64,000 nt of DNA from Uloborus plumipes (Eukaryota; Arthropoda; Arachnida; Araneae; Uloboridae), in contig JAXGGA010001020.1 of assembly GCA_038373865.1 (NCBI GenBank), positions 109,320-173,319 of the forward strand, in the 5' to 3' direction. Every line of letters begins with the position of its first letter. The stretch's first letter is position 1. Under the pieces are notes generated by a model. The model did not search any database, was not told where the DNA came from, and saw only the letters and a list, made by a program, of their open reading frames with translations. Of this stretch, positions 46,320 to 57,242 are shown one piece after another. A program made the translations under genes and the position numbers.

Positions 46320-47626
46320 TTTTTGTTTTATCATATTCTTTTCAACTGTATCTTGATTTTTATCATATACAGTCTTAACAGAATAAAATTTTTTGTCTGA
46401 AGTTTTCTTTTCTTTTTTTTTATCTAAGTTCAAACACTTGATTTCCGTTTTGCGAATTAATCCTGATTTTAAAATACAGTCAGTACCGTAATAATGTGAT
46501 CCAGAGTGGACCAAAATGGTGGGCAATTTGTTTTTTTTACTGACTATTCGCTTGTCCGAGAATGTAGATAACCCTCTCGTTGCACCCCTTATCTCCCCTT
46601 CTCTCGGGTAATAAATCTTCTGACTACTCTCGACAAGCTCTCGCCGAGAATGTAGAGCCACGGTCAGACGAAGATGGACCCGAGCCTCCCAGTGGGGGGT
46701 GTGGGAAGTGTCAATCAAACTTCGAGTTCGGACGGTGTAGGGATTCTAAACCAGTTAATTTTCCCTATTGAGGGGAGATCTTTTCCCTCTTTAGAGCACG
46801 TGCATAAGGCTTCCATTGCTTTCCAGGCTTCCAAAATTTAGGCTTTATTTATTTATTGATTTATTTTTTCCGTGTGTGTGTTGAAAAATATAACTGCAAT
46901 AAAATTTAATGCAAATATTACGGCAAGCAAAAATATTAATAAATATTGAATGAGCTAAATGAAAATTGAACTAAATTAACGAACTAAAATTTTCCAATTG
47001 AACTAAATTGGACAAATAACGAAATCAGACAGTAAGATAAAAAACTCTTTCTCCTTAAATATCTTTTATATGCTTCAAGTAAAACATTTTTAAATACTCG
47101 CAGCATTTTTTTTCTTTTACATACAAAAAAATAATTTTATGATAAAATTTAATAAAGTTATAAAATCACTATTTCATGTAAAATAGTTCTTAACGATGTC
47201 TTTAGAAATTGAATGCACAGTAAGAACATTCGGAAACGTCAGAGATTATTTCCAAGTAACATTCCAAGATTTCACGGGGTCTACCAGTTGTCCTGAATAA
47301 AACAAGTGCAGTGCCCACCACTAATGAAATCACTGGGTTATAAAATCAGTCGCTTTATGAAATCAAATCTGGAAGAACAGAATCATTACTACATCAAAAC
47401 ATGTTGAAACCATCCTTTAATAAAATCATTAGCGCCGTTTTATAAAATTAAGCTATGTTATAAACGAGGGGGGGATAGAAAACACGCTTTTTCTTGTCTG
47501 AATAAAATTTTATAAACTCTCAAATGATTTTGAATCTTACTCATAGAGCAATAAGGGAATATTTGAAAAACCTTGGTGTTTGAAAAAAATGTACTTCATA
47601 CATATGAGTTAAATTCGAATTGTGTT
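46320..47626. other. Unassigned interior sequence
   Basis: No domain was recognised. A more GC-rich patch at 46550-46770 is partly open on both strands but matches nothing I know. The remainder is AT-rich. Confidence 0.35.
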
Positions 47627-48150
47627 TTAACCCATTAATGCCTAGCGTCCCTTTTTAGGGACGGTCCAAAAAAGGGTCCGAATTTCCCCAAAATGAGCAT
47701 TTCAACCAAATAATAGTGTTCAATAAGTACCTTGGTATTGTCTCAATTCGGTATTAACAGATTGCAGCACATAACCATTGTAAAGTGTGGTCTGTAGCAG
47801 TTTTAATATGATCTTTATCAAAAATGACATCGTTCACAATCTCAAGAAAAAAAGCTAAGTTTTCAAAGTGATTCCCAGCTTCCCAGTTTACGTTAATTGA
47901 TGATTTTATTTCTTCTTATAAAATGTCTTTTTAAATATTATATCGTAGGAAGAAAAACATTTCAGTAAAAAAAGTATGTACCCTTTGGGGTCTATCGTCA
48001 CTTTTAAGGGAAGATTTTTCTTTCCTTAATAAAAAAAAATAAACTTTTGCATAATATTTTTTTTATTGTTTTTCCTGTCCATTAACCATTGTTTGTAACC
48101 AGTATACAAAATATCTTTGGGAAAAAAAATGTCAGGCATTAATGGGTTAA
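47627..48150. mobile_element. piggyBac-like MITE
   Basis: TTAA at 47627-47630 and 48147-48150 enclose inverted ends CCCATTAATGCCT and AGGCATTAATGGG. The length is 524 bp, close to the MITEs at 3315 and 27677, but with different terminal bases. Confidence 0.85.
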
Positions 48151-48879
48151 TATATGCCGGTTTATAAAATCTGCCGCTTAATGAAACCAAATATTCTCGG
48201 AAGAAATGTGATTTTAAAAAGAGGCGGGCACTGTATCACAGAGAAAAGTCTACATTCATGCAATTCGTAGCTGAAGTGCTTCAAATTGTATTAAAAAAAT
48301 ACTTAAACTGAACTGAAAGTCCTTCAGAATAAACATGTTATGTCAATCTGAAAGTGTTCGAAATCGGCGGCAAAGTTACACACAATGCAAAATATCAGAA
48401 AATAATTATTTTTATACATAACACTTTTTTACCAATTTTTTTAAAACGGACAAAAAAAAAAATCTATTTCTCATTATGGGGCTTGAGTTCTACCTAACCG
48501 TAAAGGGTGTAAAGAAGAGTAATCCGTGAGAAAACTTACATCAGCTAATAATATTTCAGTGCAATTAAACAATCCGTTACATTTTAATGTACCTACGTAT
48601 TAACTTTTCTTGTGCCCTGGGTTTTTAGATAATGAGGAATATTTTTTCAATTATTAGTCCATTTTCGAAACACGGTAAATTAAAAATCATTTTTATTTAT
48701 TTAAATAATTATTTAGAACTAATGACTTTTCTGAAACAGCATATCCATAACACCCATATTTTAAACATCAATCTCATATGCTCGATTTGTGGGCCCCCTC
48801 ATAATAATGATGATTTCAAAATGAAAAGCAGTTCTGATGAAGCAATTTCTAAGATGAAATGAAAGATAATGATGCAGAC

Positions 48880-49145
48880 CTAGAAGGAATTGATTCTTTA
48901 GCTACAAAAACTGCAAAAGCTGGTAACTATGTATTTGGGAAACTTGCATAAAAGAAAGATTTAAAGTATTATGAAGTTTTAACTTTACAATATGATACAA
49001 ATGAAACAAATGCTGCTAAATTTGATAGAAAGAATAGAAATGGATACACTTTTTATTGGTTTGATGTAAGTGATGTTAGATTTATAACTGAGGATGAAAT
49101 GATAATGTCTCTCCCTCAACAAACTTCAAATAGACGCTGCCATTA
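48880..49145 (+). pseudogene. Fragment of a small beta-rich C-terminal domain
   Basis: A frame reads GIDSLATKTAKAGNYVFGKLA, a stop, KKDLKYYEVLTLQYDTNE, then FYWFDVSDVRFITEDEM and MSLPQQ before a final stop. The layout (G-x-Y/W-V..., Y-Y/Y-V..., F/W..D-V..., LP) matches the relic at 57950-58321. I believe this domain follows transposases in some arthropod DNA transposons; I cannot name it. It lies within the 6.1-kb TIR element and may belong to it. Confidence 0.4.
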
Positions 49146-50156
49146 AGTGTTTCCATTTTTTTACAACCTATATATTTTTTCTTATTTGATCAAAATTGAT
49201 CTTAATCGATTCTATTATGTTTGTTCAACACTAATTTATATGTAAAAGTAAAAAATATGCCTAACGGCTTTTAATGAATTTCACGAACACAATTGTTTTG
49301 TATTCTGCTTTATAATTTTTTGTCATACACATTTAAATGTAAATAGATATCTCGTTAATGGATACATTTATGAAAAAGTATTTCCTATTAAAATGTTACA
49401 TACTTTATTAGGTAGGTCATGCAAACCACTTTTAAAGGTATGCTCCCTTTAAAAATAAATAAATGAGGGGTGGCCCACTTACCATTCCTAGGGGGTAATT
49501 GGGCTACCCACGTCATTTTTTAAAGAATACGATAGTTAAAATCATTTGAAGCATTTTTTTAGGAAATAATGCTGAACTTGTGTTTATTAATAATGTCCAA
49601 GATAAAATAAGTCAACAAGTTTAAACTTTTTTTGCTTTAAAGCTGCTGTATAAGGCTTTAAAAATGAACTGTTCTAAAAAGGGGGCCCACTTACCCTAAC
49701 CAACCCTAAATTAATTAAAAAAAAAAGACTGAATAAAAGATTTCTGGTAGAGATCTAGAATTATTTGAGAAACGCCTTCCCTAATAATAAAGTGTGTTTA
49801 AGTAACATTTACTTCCATTTAAAGTAGAAAGTATGTTATCTTCAAGAATTAAAAAATATTTATTCAAAAAAAGTTATCGAGAAACCTCAAACAAGGGCAT
49901 AACTTAGTATTTCATGATACAATATTAGCAATCTGTGGTTCAAACAGCACATGGCGGTCTACCGATCCATGCCGGAGGAAAAATCCCCAAAAATGTCCCT
50001 CACGCAGAACTTTCTCTTCGAGTTGGAGAAAACGGCTTTTGTGTCCTTATCTCTGCTCCTCTCCTTTTGTCCGTTGATAATCTAATCCGGTCAGTGGATG
50101 GGTCTAAGACAGCAGTACCCAGGGGAATTTTGGCCAGAGTTCGGGTGAATCACTTG

Positions 50157-50370
50157 TTAAGGTTCGGACAGCGCGGAGATTCCGGATGCGGGGGTTGAAG
50201 AGGGGTGGAGCTCGTGAACTGCGTTTGGCAGGGGTGCGAGGGGAACTTCCAAGATCCTGTCTGCTGTTTCAGCCATGACTTCAGCCGGGAGAGAAACTTG
50301 TGCTTGAAGGATAGCCTGCACGTGGGGAGGAAGTCGCTGTAGCCATAGGGAGCGGAGTAGGGTCTCTTGT
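50157..50370 (-). pseudogene. Gypsy gag, central fragment
   Basis: The minus strand encodes LLRSLWLQRLPPHVQAILQA and AETADRILEV, the second half of the gag capsid-like region in Ty3/gypsy elements. It joins the N-terminal gag fragment (53116-53594) in frame across the hAT/Harbinger insertion, and the C-terminal gag across the 6.1-kb insertion. Confidence 0.75.
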
Positions 50371-50380
50371 ATCTCCATTA

Positions 50381-52646
50381 GGCCCCGTTTATGCATGCTC
50401 CGGCTTTAACCCGGCGTGAAGCAGAAGGAGGAGAAATGCAGCATTGAAGCCGGGTTTTCAACAAGACCTGTTTTTGACAAAAGGCGATTTCTCTACCTTT
50501 TCCCCAGAATCCCTTGCGGAACGGTTCTGGTTTCGTGGAAGTCGCGAAAGTTGTTTTTCGTTTTTATTCCTCAAATTGTTGATTTGAAATTAGCTTGGAC
50601 GTTATGCCTTTCTTCATAATTCACAATATTACACAAATTTACTGATTTTAAAACATAGGTCCCGTTTACATACTTACTTATGCACTTTCCAGTACATTTT
50701 GTAACTTATTTTAAGTGGGCAAACATCATTATTCTCGGGAATACTTTCCGATTCTTGGGAAAAAATATAACTCATTAATCTCAAACTTTTAAAATGAAAT
50801 GTGTAGTAACAAAAGCATTTCTTGACAATACTGCGAAAAACAATTTCTATTCGTAAAAAATATGTTGGACAGTCTGTAATAAATAGGGGTATAGGGGAAG
50901 AGATGGTATTTAAAAAAAAAACAGGGTTTTCGTTCTAATAGGCAAATTTTGCCACACATTTTTTTTTTATGCAATAGAATGCATCCGTATTTATTTCCTC
51001 AGTTTTCAGTTGGAATGAAATTTGAAAAAAGTTTATGAATGCACTTGACATGTTTTCGATCGGGAAATGTTTTGGTAGTTTTGACCCGTTGACCCTTTAA
51101 TTTTACAAGATGACCTTTAATTGTTGCAAGTTGACCCTTTTATTTTATTTCTTGTTTCTGTACTAAATTTTTTGAATCCTGCGCGATATGGCTTTTATAA
51201 AAAAAAGCGTTTATATTAGAAAAAGAAATCTCCCTTTCAGAAATTGGTTTTATATAATGGCGCTAAAATTGTGAAACAAAATTGCCTGTTTTTTGGTTTC
51301 CGGGTAAAATTTTCTGTAAAGTAGTAACTAAAATTTGAATTTTCTGATCTGAAATTCTCCATTTTGTTTGCTAAGATTGTGTTGACAAATCCATTAGATT
51401 GACATCATACCAACATGCTCAAACTTCATAATTGTCCAGATATTCCTGATAAAAGTATTTTGTCCTGATTTGTCCTAATTTTTTTAGTTATCTGATAGCT
51501 CTCTTTTAGGTTCTGATCTTCCTGATTTTTTGCTTCTAAACATGTTTTCAGTTTGTCCTTAGGAATAAATAAGATGGCCTTTTTTCCTAACTCTTTCTCT
51601 AAACTCATAATTTTTAAAAGTTTAAATTAAAAATGCACTCATTAATCGGTAAATGGGCACTAAGACGATTAACTTAGGGGCCAATTAGGAGGCTGCGATT
51701 TTATTTTTGTACTAAAATTGCTTTTGCGTAGAAGAAATAACTATGCTGAATGCATTTCAGCGCATTAATCGCCTGAGTGTTAATATTTTATTTAGTTTTC
51801 TTTTATTAAAATACATTTTTATTCAGAAAAAGAAGCAATGCTTAACGAATATATTACACCTAATGAATAGTTTTAAACTCTAGCTGTCGAGGGGGAAAAA
51901 CACATCACCCATAAACTAGGATTACAACAAGTGATAACGTGACATTGGCAATAAGAAAATAATGTACAGTTCAATATTATACTTGTATATAGGTACACAG
52001 GTGCATTACTAAATTTTTGCTCAATATCAAAAGTGACCTGGATTTTTTGTAATATTGTCGAAATTTTTTTTTTAAAAGCCACTACGAAGTCTGTGTACTA
52101 CTCGCAATTCTTGACTGAAAAAGTGATTTTTACCACATATAATTTTGAAGCCACTTACATAGGAAATATAAGAAATAGTGATTAAGACTTAGTAGAACGA
52201 AGTTTAATTTATCGAATAGTAGCTTCTTTTTTTTCAGCAAAAATCTGTCGAAAAATTATGTAAACTTAAGGATATTTAGGAAAAAAGCTCTAAATTTAAG
52301 AATTTGAGGATAATATAATTTATTTTTCAGTATTGCTAATCTTTCTATTTGAACAAAAGTATCAAATGATCGAATATTATTTCCGTATTTGTTAAAAATG
52401 ATTTCAGAGATGTTCAGTTTTCTTCTTTTTGTTAGTTTTTCCTTGCGCACTAACGATACTTAGGCTAAGTAAAATAAACAACCGTACAGTCAATGCAGGA
52501 GAATCCACCTTCAATACCTCATTGATGAAGGAGAGAAATTTCTACCCCATTTGAAACCGGTTTCACCCCGGGTCGGTGCATAAACACGGCCTCGGTGGGG
52601 AAAGCCGGGTTGACGCCGGGTTGAATCCTGCTGCATAAACGGGGCC
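50381..52646. mobile_element. Harbinger element, 2.3 kb, no transposase seen
   Basis: GGCCCCGTTTATGCA at the left and its complement at the right (52632-52646) with TTA at 50378-50380 and 52647-52649, the 3-bp duplication typical of PIF/Harbinger. An internal partial terminus lies at about 52580-52597. The AT-rich interior holds no recognised gene. It landed on the left end of the hAT at 52648. Confidence 0.8.
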
Positions 52647-52647
52647 T

Positions 52648-53107
52648 TAGAGATGAGTTCGGGCTCACTTTTGAAGGCCCGAGCCCGCCCAAGCCCGAGA
52701 ATTTTTAATCCGAGCCCGCCCGAGCCCGAGTGATATTGTCTTGTTTTGAGCCCGAGCCCGAGTGTATCAAACATCAATATATATTTTTAATTTCCACTTG
52801 GGATGCACTGCCATATGGTATATCGTAATAGCAATCGCAAATATATTATAAGTGGGTGCTATCTTTTTGAATTATTATTATTATTATTGCTGCTGCCATT
52901 AAGAAAAACTGTTCTCACGCTCTTTAAGTACCCCAATATTTTATTCCGTGAACGTTGCATTTGTATAAAAACTGACGATCTTAACATGAGATCGAGCCCG
53001 AGCCCGCCCGAGCCCGAAAGTTGCTTGAAGTTAAAGGGCCCGAGTCCGTCTCGGGCTCGGGTTCGGGCTCGGGCTTTCGGGCTCGGGCCGAGCCCGGCTC
53101 ATCTCTA
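52648..53107. mobile_element. hAT MITE rich in GAGCCC repeats
   Basis: Ends TAGAGATGAG and CTCATCTCTA. The 8-bp duplication ATCTCCAT is at 50371-50378 and 53108-53115, so its left side is now separated by the Harbinger. Both subterminal zones carry GAGCCCG hexamer-like arrays (about 52660-52760 and 52990-53100). Confidence 0.8.
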
Positions 53108-53115
53108 ATCTCCAT

Positions 53116-53594
53116 GGTGCCGGCAAGAGATTTTAAATGGCGGAGGAACTGGGAGGGTTTCCTATCGCCTAGCTCTTCCCGTCCGAGAAGCTGACGTATG
53201 CGTTGCTCCTCGGAAATTGACAGCCGGCGAATCAGCTCCTTTTTAAGGTGGCTATACATCTCTGAAACTGGGGGGTTTATGATGATGTCATCCACCTCTG
53301 ATGCGTAGCGGCTGTCCAGGTTAGCTACGACGTGATGGAATTTCGTTGCGTCTTGCGTAATGTTTGCGAGTACAAATTGAGATTCGACTTGCGCGAACCA
53401 AACTGCGGGTTTCTCTGGCCAGAAAGGGGGCAGCTTCGCTGTGACTCGGCAGACAGAAGCGTCTGCGGCGTTGGACGTAGTTCCTTCATTTGGCGGAGCT
53501 GTTTGCTGCTCGTACCGCTGAATCTGGCCTTTCTGTTTTGCACGGTGGATTGCAGCGCGGCGAGTTGGTTGCGCAATTGCCCGAGTTCGATCAT
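53116..53594 (-). pseudogene. Gypsy gag, N-terminal fragment
   Basis: Minus strand: a start MIELGQLRNQL at 53594 followed, after a frame change, by AKLPPFWPEKPAVWFAQVE, then QFVLANI, TKFHHVVANLD and ELGDRKPSQFLRHLKSLAG. The PPFWP..P..WF..VE motif is characteristic of gypsy gag in arthropods. A frameshift lies near 53450-53500. It is interrupted at 53108-53115 by the hAT. Confidence 0.75.
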
Positions 53595-53614
53595 GTTCAG
53601 TCCGGGTCACCAGT

Positions 53615-53835
53615 TGTGGAAACAACACAATCGGGAAATATTTACATCGATTTATTTACATTTATTTACAAGTGCAGTTTTAGTACAAGATCCAACATGA
53701 GCGACAAGAAATTAAATTAGCAAAAATGGAATTCGGAGATGCGCGCTGCTCTGCGTCCGCGTGGCCTCTCATGCTTTTCCTTTCTCTCGCGCGGTATCTA
53801 GGTGCGCCACCAGAGCGTGTGTTGGCAACGCCACA
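53615..53835 (-). mobile_element. 5' LTR of the gypsy relic
   Basis: On the minus strand the LTR starts TGTGGCGTTGCC and ends GTTTCCACA (TG...CA, 221 bp). Two bases on is TGGTGACCCGG, placed as a primer-binding site, then the gag start. No second LTR is present in the window, so identity-based dating is impossible. The left limit of the LTR is inferred from TG and the primer site. Confidence 0.6.
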
Positions 53836-53918
53836 TCTATATAGGATGCATGAAAGGAAAGAAAAGTTCTTCGAGATATCGAAAAATTCGAGTTATCAAG
53901 GTTCGAGGTTCGATTGTA

Positions 53919-55712
53919 ATAATCAGTAAAATTCACGTGCAGTTTTGTTTTTAACTGTCAGGAAAGGATGGTGGCAATTTCTGGACCAGGTACTAATTTC
54001 AAATTTCAGTTCAAAATTTCTTTACACACATTCAAACTCTCTTTCAAAAAAAAAAAAAAACATGGCGAAATTGTGATGATTCATTTGGACAGATGTTTAC
54101 ATTATCTAGAACAGGGGTGGCCAACCTTTTCGGGAAGAGTGCCACTATCTCGAGAAGGAAAGCTAGGCGTGCCACATTTAGTTTTTTTAAGAGGCTGAAA
54201 ATTTTAAAAAGTTAAAAAATATTAAGTTGCTGACAATGAAATTTTTATTTAATAGTGCTTTTATTTTTTTCATGTAAGTCTAATCAGTGTTAGTAAAATA
54301 ATGATATACAAATTCACTTAAAATGTATTGATAATAAATGTTTTAAAAGGTACAGTTAGTTGCGTTATGAGTAAAATAAAAACAAATAATAAAAAACATT
54401 AAACTCTAAAAAAATAAAATAGTCAGAACTGCAATTAGTATAGCTTTGTATTAGTATAGTTATTCGTATAGCTTTTTTTTTTTATAAAGTCATTAATTTT
54501 AGGATTAATATTTCAAGATGCCAACAAAACTAAGTATTTTACGAACATATCAATAAATATCAACAATATCTTAATACTATTATAAATCTTAATACTATTA
54601 TAAATGCGAAAGTTTGGATGGATGGATGGATGGATGGATGGATGTTCCTCTTTCACGCAAAAACTACTGAATGGATTTTAATGAAACTTTTACTATATTG
54701 TAGCTTATACATCAGAATAACACATAGGCTATGATTTCTAACGATATTCGAAAACGTTTGATTGGTAGCGCTTTTTTCATTCCAATTTAAGGTACATTTT
54801 TCGCATAAATCCGCGAAGGCTTCCAGCAAGTAATTCAGTATTTAGTGCATCATCTCAACTCCCTGTCGATAGATGCTGTGCTACTTTTACCAATAAAATC
54901 TGGCTTATTTGGGACACTCTGTCCGAAAAGGCTCAAGCACAATTCTTTGTTTTTTTTATGCATTCCGATTCAGTTGTTCATCTACTTATGCTGTCACGTG
55001 CTGTTTTTGACCCAAGTTGAAGTTTTGTAGGATTAAGGGGCGAATCGTCAGTGTGAGCCGTTTTTTCAATTCCTTCATCTTTAAGAAATACAATTTTTCT
55101 TGAATTTTTTGATCGATACGCATGTCTGAATTTGCTCTCCACAAAGTAAAAAACAATGTACTACCATACTAGAACCGATTTAAAAGACAAAAAATTAACA
55201 AAGTCGGTTCATTTTCAAATTTCGGCTTCCAAACTTTCTCATCTTCTTTACACGAGAACTAAAGAGATTTTGAGATTTTGATTATTTATTCAGCAATCTC
55301 TGCACTTAATAAATGAATAATACAGTCCCGCATTTCCTCCACCAATCACATTTCAAGGGATATTTGCATAAAATCTGACTATTGTCTAAACTTTTGCAAC
55401 AATGTAAAACAAATATCTTTTGTAATGTCCAAAATTTGATTCCAGTTATAGTTATAAGAACTCCAGACACGTATTTGGGACCATATTATGTACCTGTAGT
55501 ATAAATTTGAAAGCATTTCGTTGAAAAGTTTTCTTTTTATTCACATTTTTACATTTTGTCTAAACTTTTGCATCGCAGTATAGTATAACTGTCGCAACTT
55601 TTAACGAATATTCAAACGTTTCTGTTCATATATTTTAAATAAGTATAACGAAATTCAAACTATGACTTAGTTTTGTGATTTATCTGTTGCCTTTTTTTGT
55701 TTAACTTTATTT
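53919..55712. other. Unassigned sequence with a hAT-like end and a GGAT repeat
   Basis: CAGGGGTGGCCAACCTT at 54112 preceded by ATCTAGAA looks like a hAT left end, with no right end seen. At 54563-54615 CTTAATACTATTATAAAT is tandemly doubled and runs into GCGAAAGTTTGGATGG, a phrase I associate with arthropod Helitron-type repeats, then a (GGAT)n tract at 54616-54644. No gene was recognised. Confidence 0.4.
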
Positions 55713-55907
55713 TTAACCCCTTCGGCCCTGAATTTTGAATTAGGTAGATTAAAAATCAATGAGTGGTTATGCTATAATGCATGTACACATGTTAAATATG
55801 TAATATTATGAGATTCTATCAATTACGGAACTAATTAAAAAGTGTTCTAATAGTAGGACACCAGGCTGTTATTAAGTAAAAAAGATGACATTTATTTCTA
55901 AGTATAT

Positions 55908-56297
55908 TTACACTAATTTGGTGTGAAATGTTTTGAAACAATTCGTTTGCGCATGAAAACATAGATACACTTAACATTTCTCACAATACATTGTTTTATA
56001 GGTGCAACCTTCTAATTTGCATCTCTGCTGTTTCGAACTTCTCTCAATCATGTGATTTATTAAATCATACCTCACATCTCCACAGTGTCTAACAGGTGGG
56101 TTTAATTTTTTCTTCGCTTTTGGTATAACGACTATTTCCTGATGGTCTCCCACATTTAGTAACGGCTGTTGCTTGTTTTGCGAATGCAACGTTTCTGCTA
56201 CATCAAACGTAAAATCGAGCAAATCCTTTTGATCTTTACGTGTAATTCCTAACGAAGCGGCATCCTGTTTATACTCTAAGCAAGATTTTGTTATAGC
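55908..56297 (-). pseudogene. piggyBac transposase C-terminal fragment
   Basis: Starting at 56300, the frame gives MAITKSCLEYKQDAASLGIT..., PPVRHCGDVRYDLINHMIE, then the cysteine-rich tail RCKLEGC..KTMYCEKC. A TAA at 55971-55973 interrupts it, and the same frame continues VYLCFHAQTNCFKTFHTKLV to a second stop at 55908. The cysteine-rich tail of this family binds the transposon ends. The DDD catalytic core is missing: it was deleted between this piece and 56291. The product cannot transpose. Confidence 0.8.
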
Positions 56298-56470
56298 CAT
56301 ACTGAAATAGTGGAATCTTTCTCTTCATCGGGTATCAAGTGCGGCAAATCATAATTTGATGGCTGCCATTCATCATCAGACCCGTCTAAGTGTACATCTT
56401 CTGAATCAAAATCATCCAGACTATTTAGGCACTGATTGGTTTCTTTCAAGGACAACATATTACTTCGCAT
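56291..56470 (-). pseudogene. piggyBac transposase N-terminal fragment
   Basis: ATG at 56468-56470 opens a 59-residue frame MRSNMLSLKETNQ... rich in Asp, Glu and Ser (DDFDSEDVHLDG, SDDEWQP, IPDEEKD), the acidic N-terminus usual in piggyBac transposases. It stops at 56291-56293, just past the deletion joint, and overlaps the start of the C-terminal fragment in another frame. Confidence 0.75.
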
Positions 56471-57129
56471 AGTTAAAATTCTTTAAAAGGATAAAGGAAG
56501 AATGTAGAGCATTATGAAGATTTGTTCTAATAATAGAACGCCAGGGCCGAAGGGGTTAAAAAATGTCTTAAAGAACTTTTCCACTCGTAAAGTGTAGTGT
56601 AATTTGTTGACTGAATCACTTTTTTTTAATGATTGTGCAACATAATGTAAAGTTCTTTTACCAAGTTTGGTGTATCTAATACGCATATTATTGCTGAAGT
56701 TTTGGTTTAATGGTTATTTTAAACAATAAAGCATTAGCTTATTATTAATCACAGTGTCCGTTTCAAATTTTTATCTCAGACGTTTGCGTACATGTACGTG
56801 GAACATACGGAATTGCTTTACAGATATTCATGTTACAAATATCGACAATTTTAATAGGAATTTTGTCAAACACCGCCCATCCGATAGTGAATTCAGCATC
56901 TTATTTTTTCTCCATCTTTGTTGTATCTTTCTTTGTTATTTATAAAAAAAAAATTGCGATTATATCACTTAGTTGTCACCAATTTATGATATTAGACTGC
57001 ATTGAAATTAAATTTGATTAGTCAGAAAGAAACACTACATTTGGAACATCGGATTGCACCTAAGAAAGTATCTGTATGACTACACCCAGTACAAATGGTA
57101 CGAATGAGTTCTCAACTTACTACGTCTCC

Positions 57130-57130
<1 letters not shown>

Positions 57131-57170
<40 letters not shown>
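57131..57170. repeat. (CT)n microsatellite
   Basis: About 20 CT units with one TT interruption, in a longer pyrimidine tract from 57126. Confidence 0.9.
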
Positions 57171-57242
57171 ATACAGTTTTTGTCGAGTGGTAGTAAAATA
57201 GAAATTTAGGCCACAATTTGAATGACTGGGGAAGAAGTAGAA

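Larger units (their letters stand above)
44053..50151. mobile_element. 6.1-kb TIR element with 8-bp target duplication
   Basis: A perfect duplication ACTTGTTA lies at 44045-44052 and 50152-50159. The ends are similar inverted repeats: GTGTCCC..TTTGCCAAAATCCCCCTGAG and complement-side ATTCACCC..TGGCCAAAATTCCCCTGGG, about 35 bp. Removing it rejoins gypsy gag. An 8-bp duplication is seen in hAT, P and Merlin elements; the terminal sequence does not let me choose. It contains a Helitron-like insertion, a piggyBac-like MITE and a coding relic. Confidence 0.7.
32956..53916. mobile_element. pogo-like element ends enclosing the nested stack
   Basis: Left end CAGTCAAACCTCGATGTC with TCGAGTT(A/G)TCGAAA repeats; right end is the complement of CAATCGAACCTCGAACC. 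TA flanks at 32954-32955 and 53917-53918. The gypsy relic fills the space between, so these two ends probably belonged to one small pogo-type MITE split by the gypsy insertion. Two unrelated single ends remain possible. Confidence 0.5.
55713..56559. mobile_element. Internally deleted piggyBac element
   Basis: TTAA at 55713-55716 and 56556-56559 enclose inverted ends CCCCTTCGGCCCTG and CAGGGCCGAAGGGG. The 847-bp body still holds the first ~59 codons and the last ~130 codons of a piggyBac-type transposase on the minus strand, so it is a deletion derivative that links a MITE-like form to its coding parent. Confidence 0.92.

Noticed and set aside
48834..48840. CTGATGA as another hammerhead core
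   Set aside because: No stem II can form before the next GAAA; it is chance occurrence.
53332..53700. 122-codon plus frame opposite gag and LTR
   Set aside because: It is antisense to recognisable gag and crosses into the LTR.
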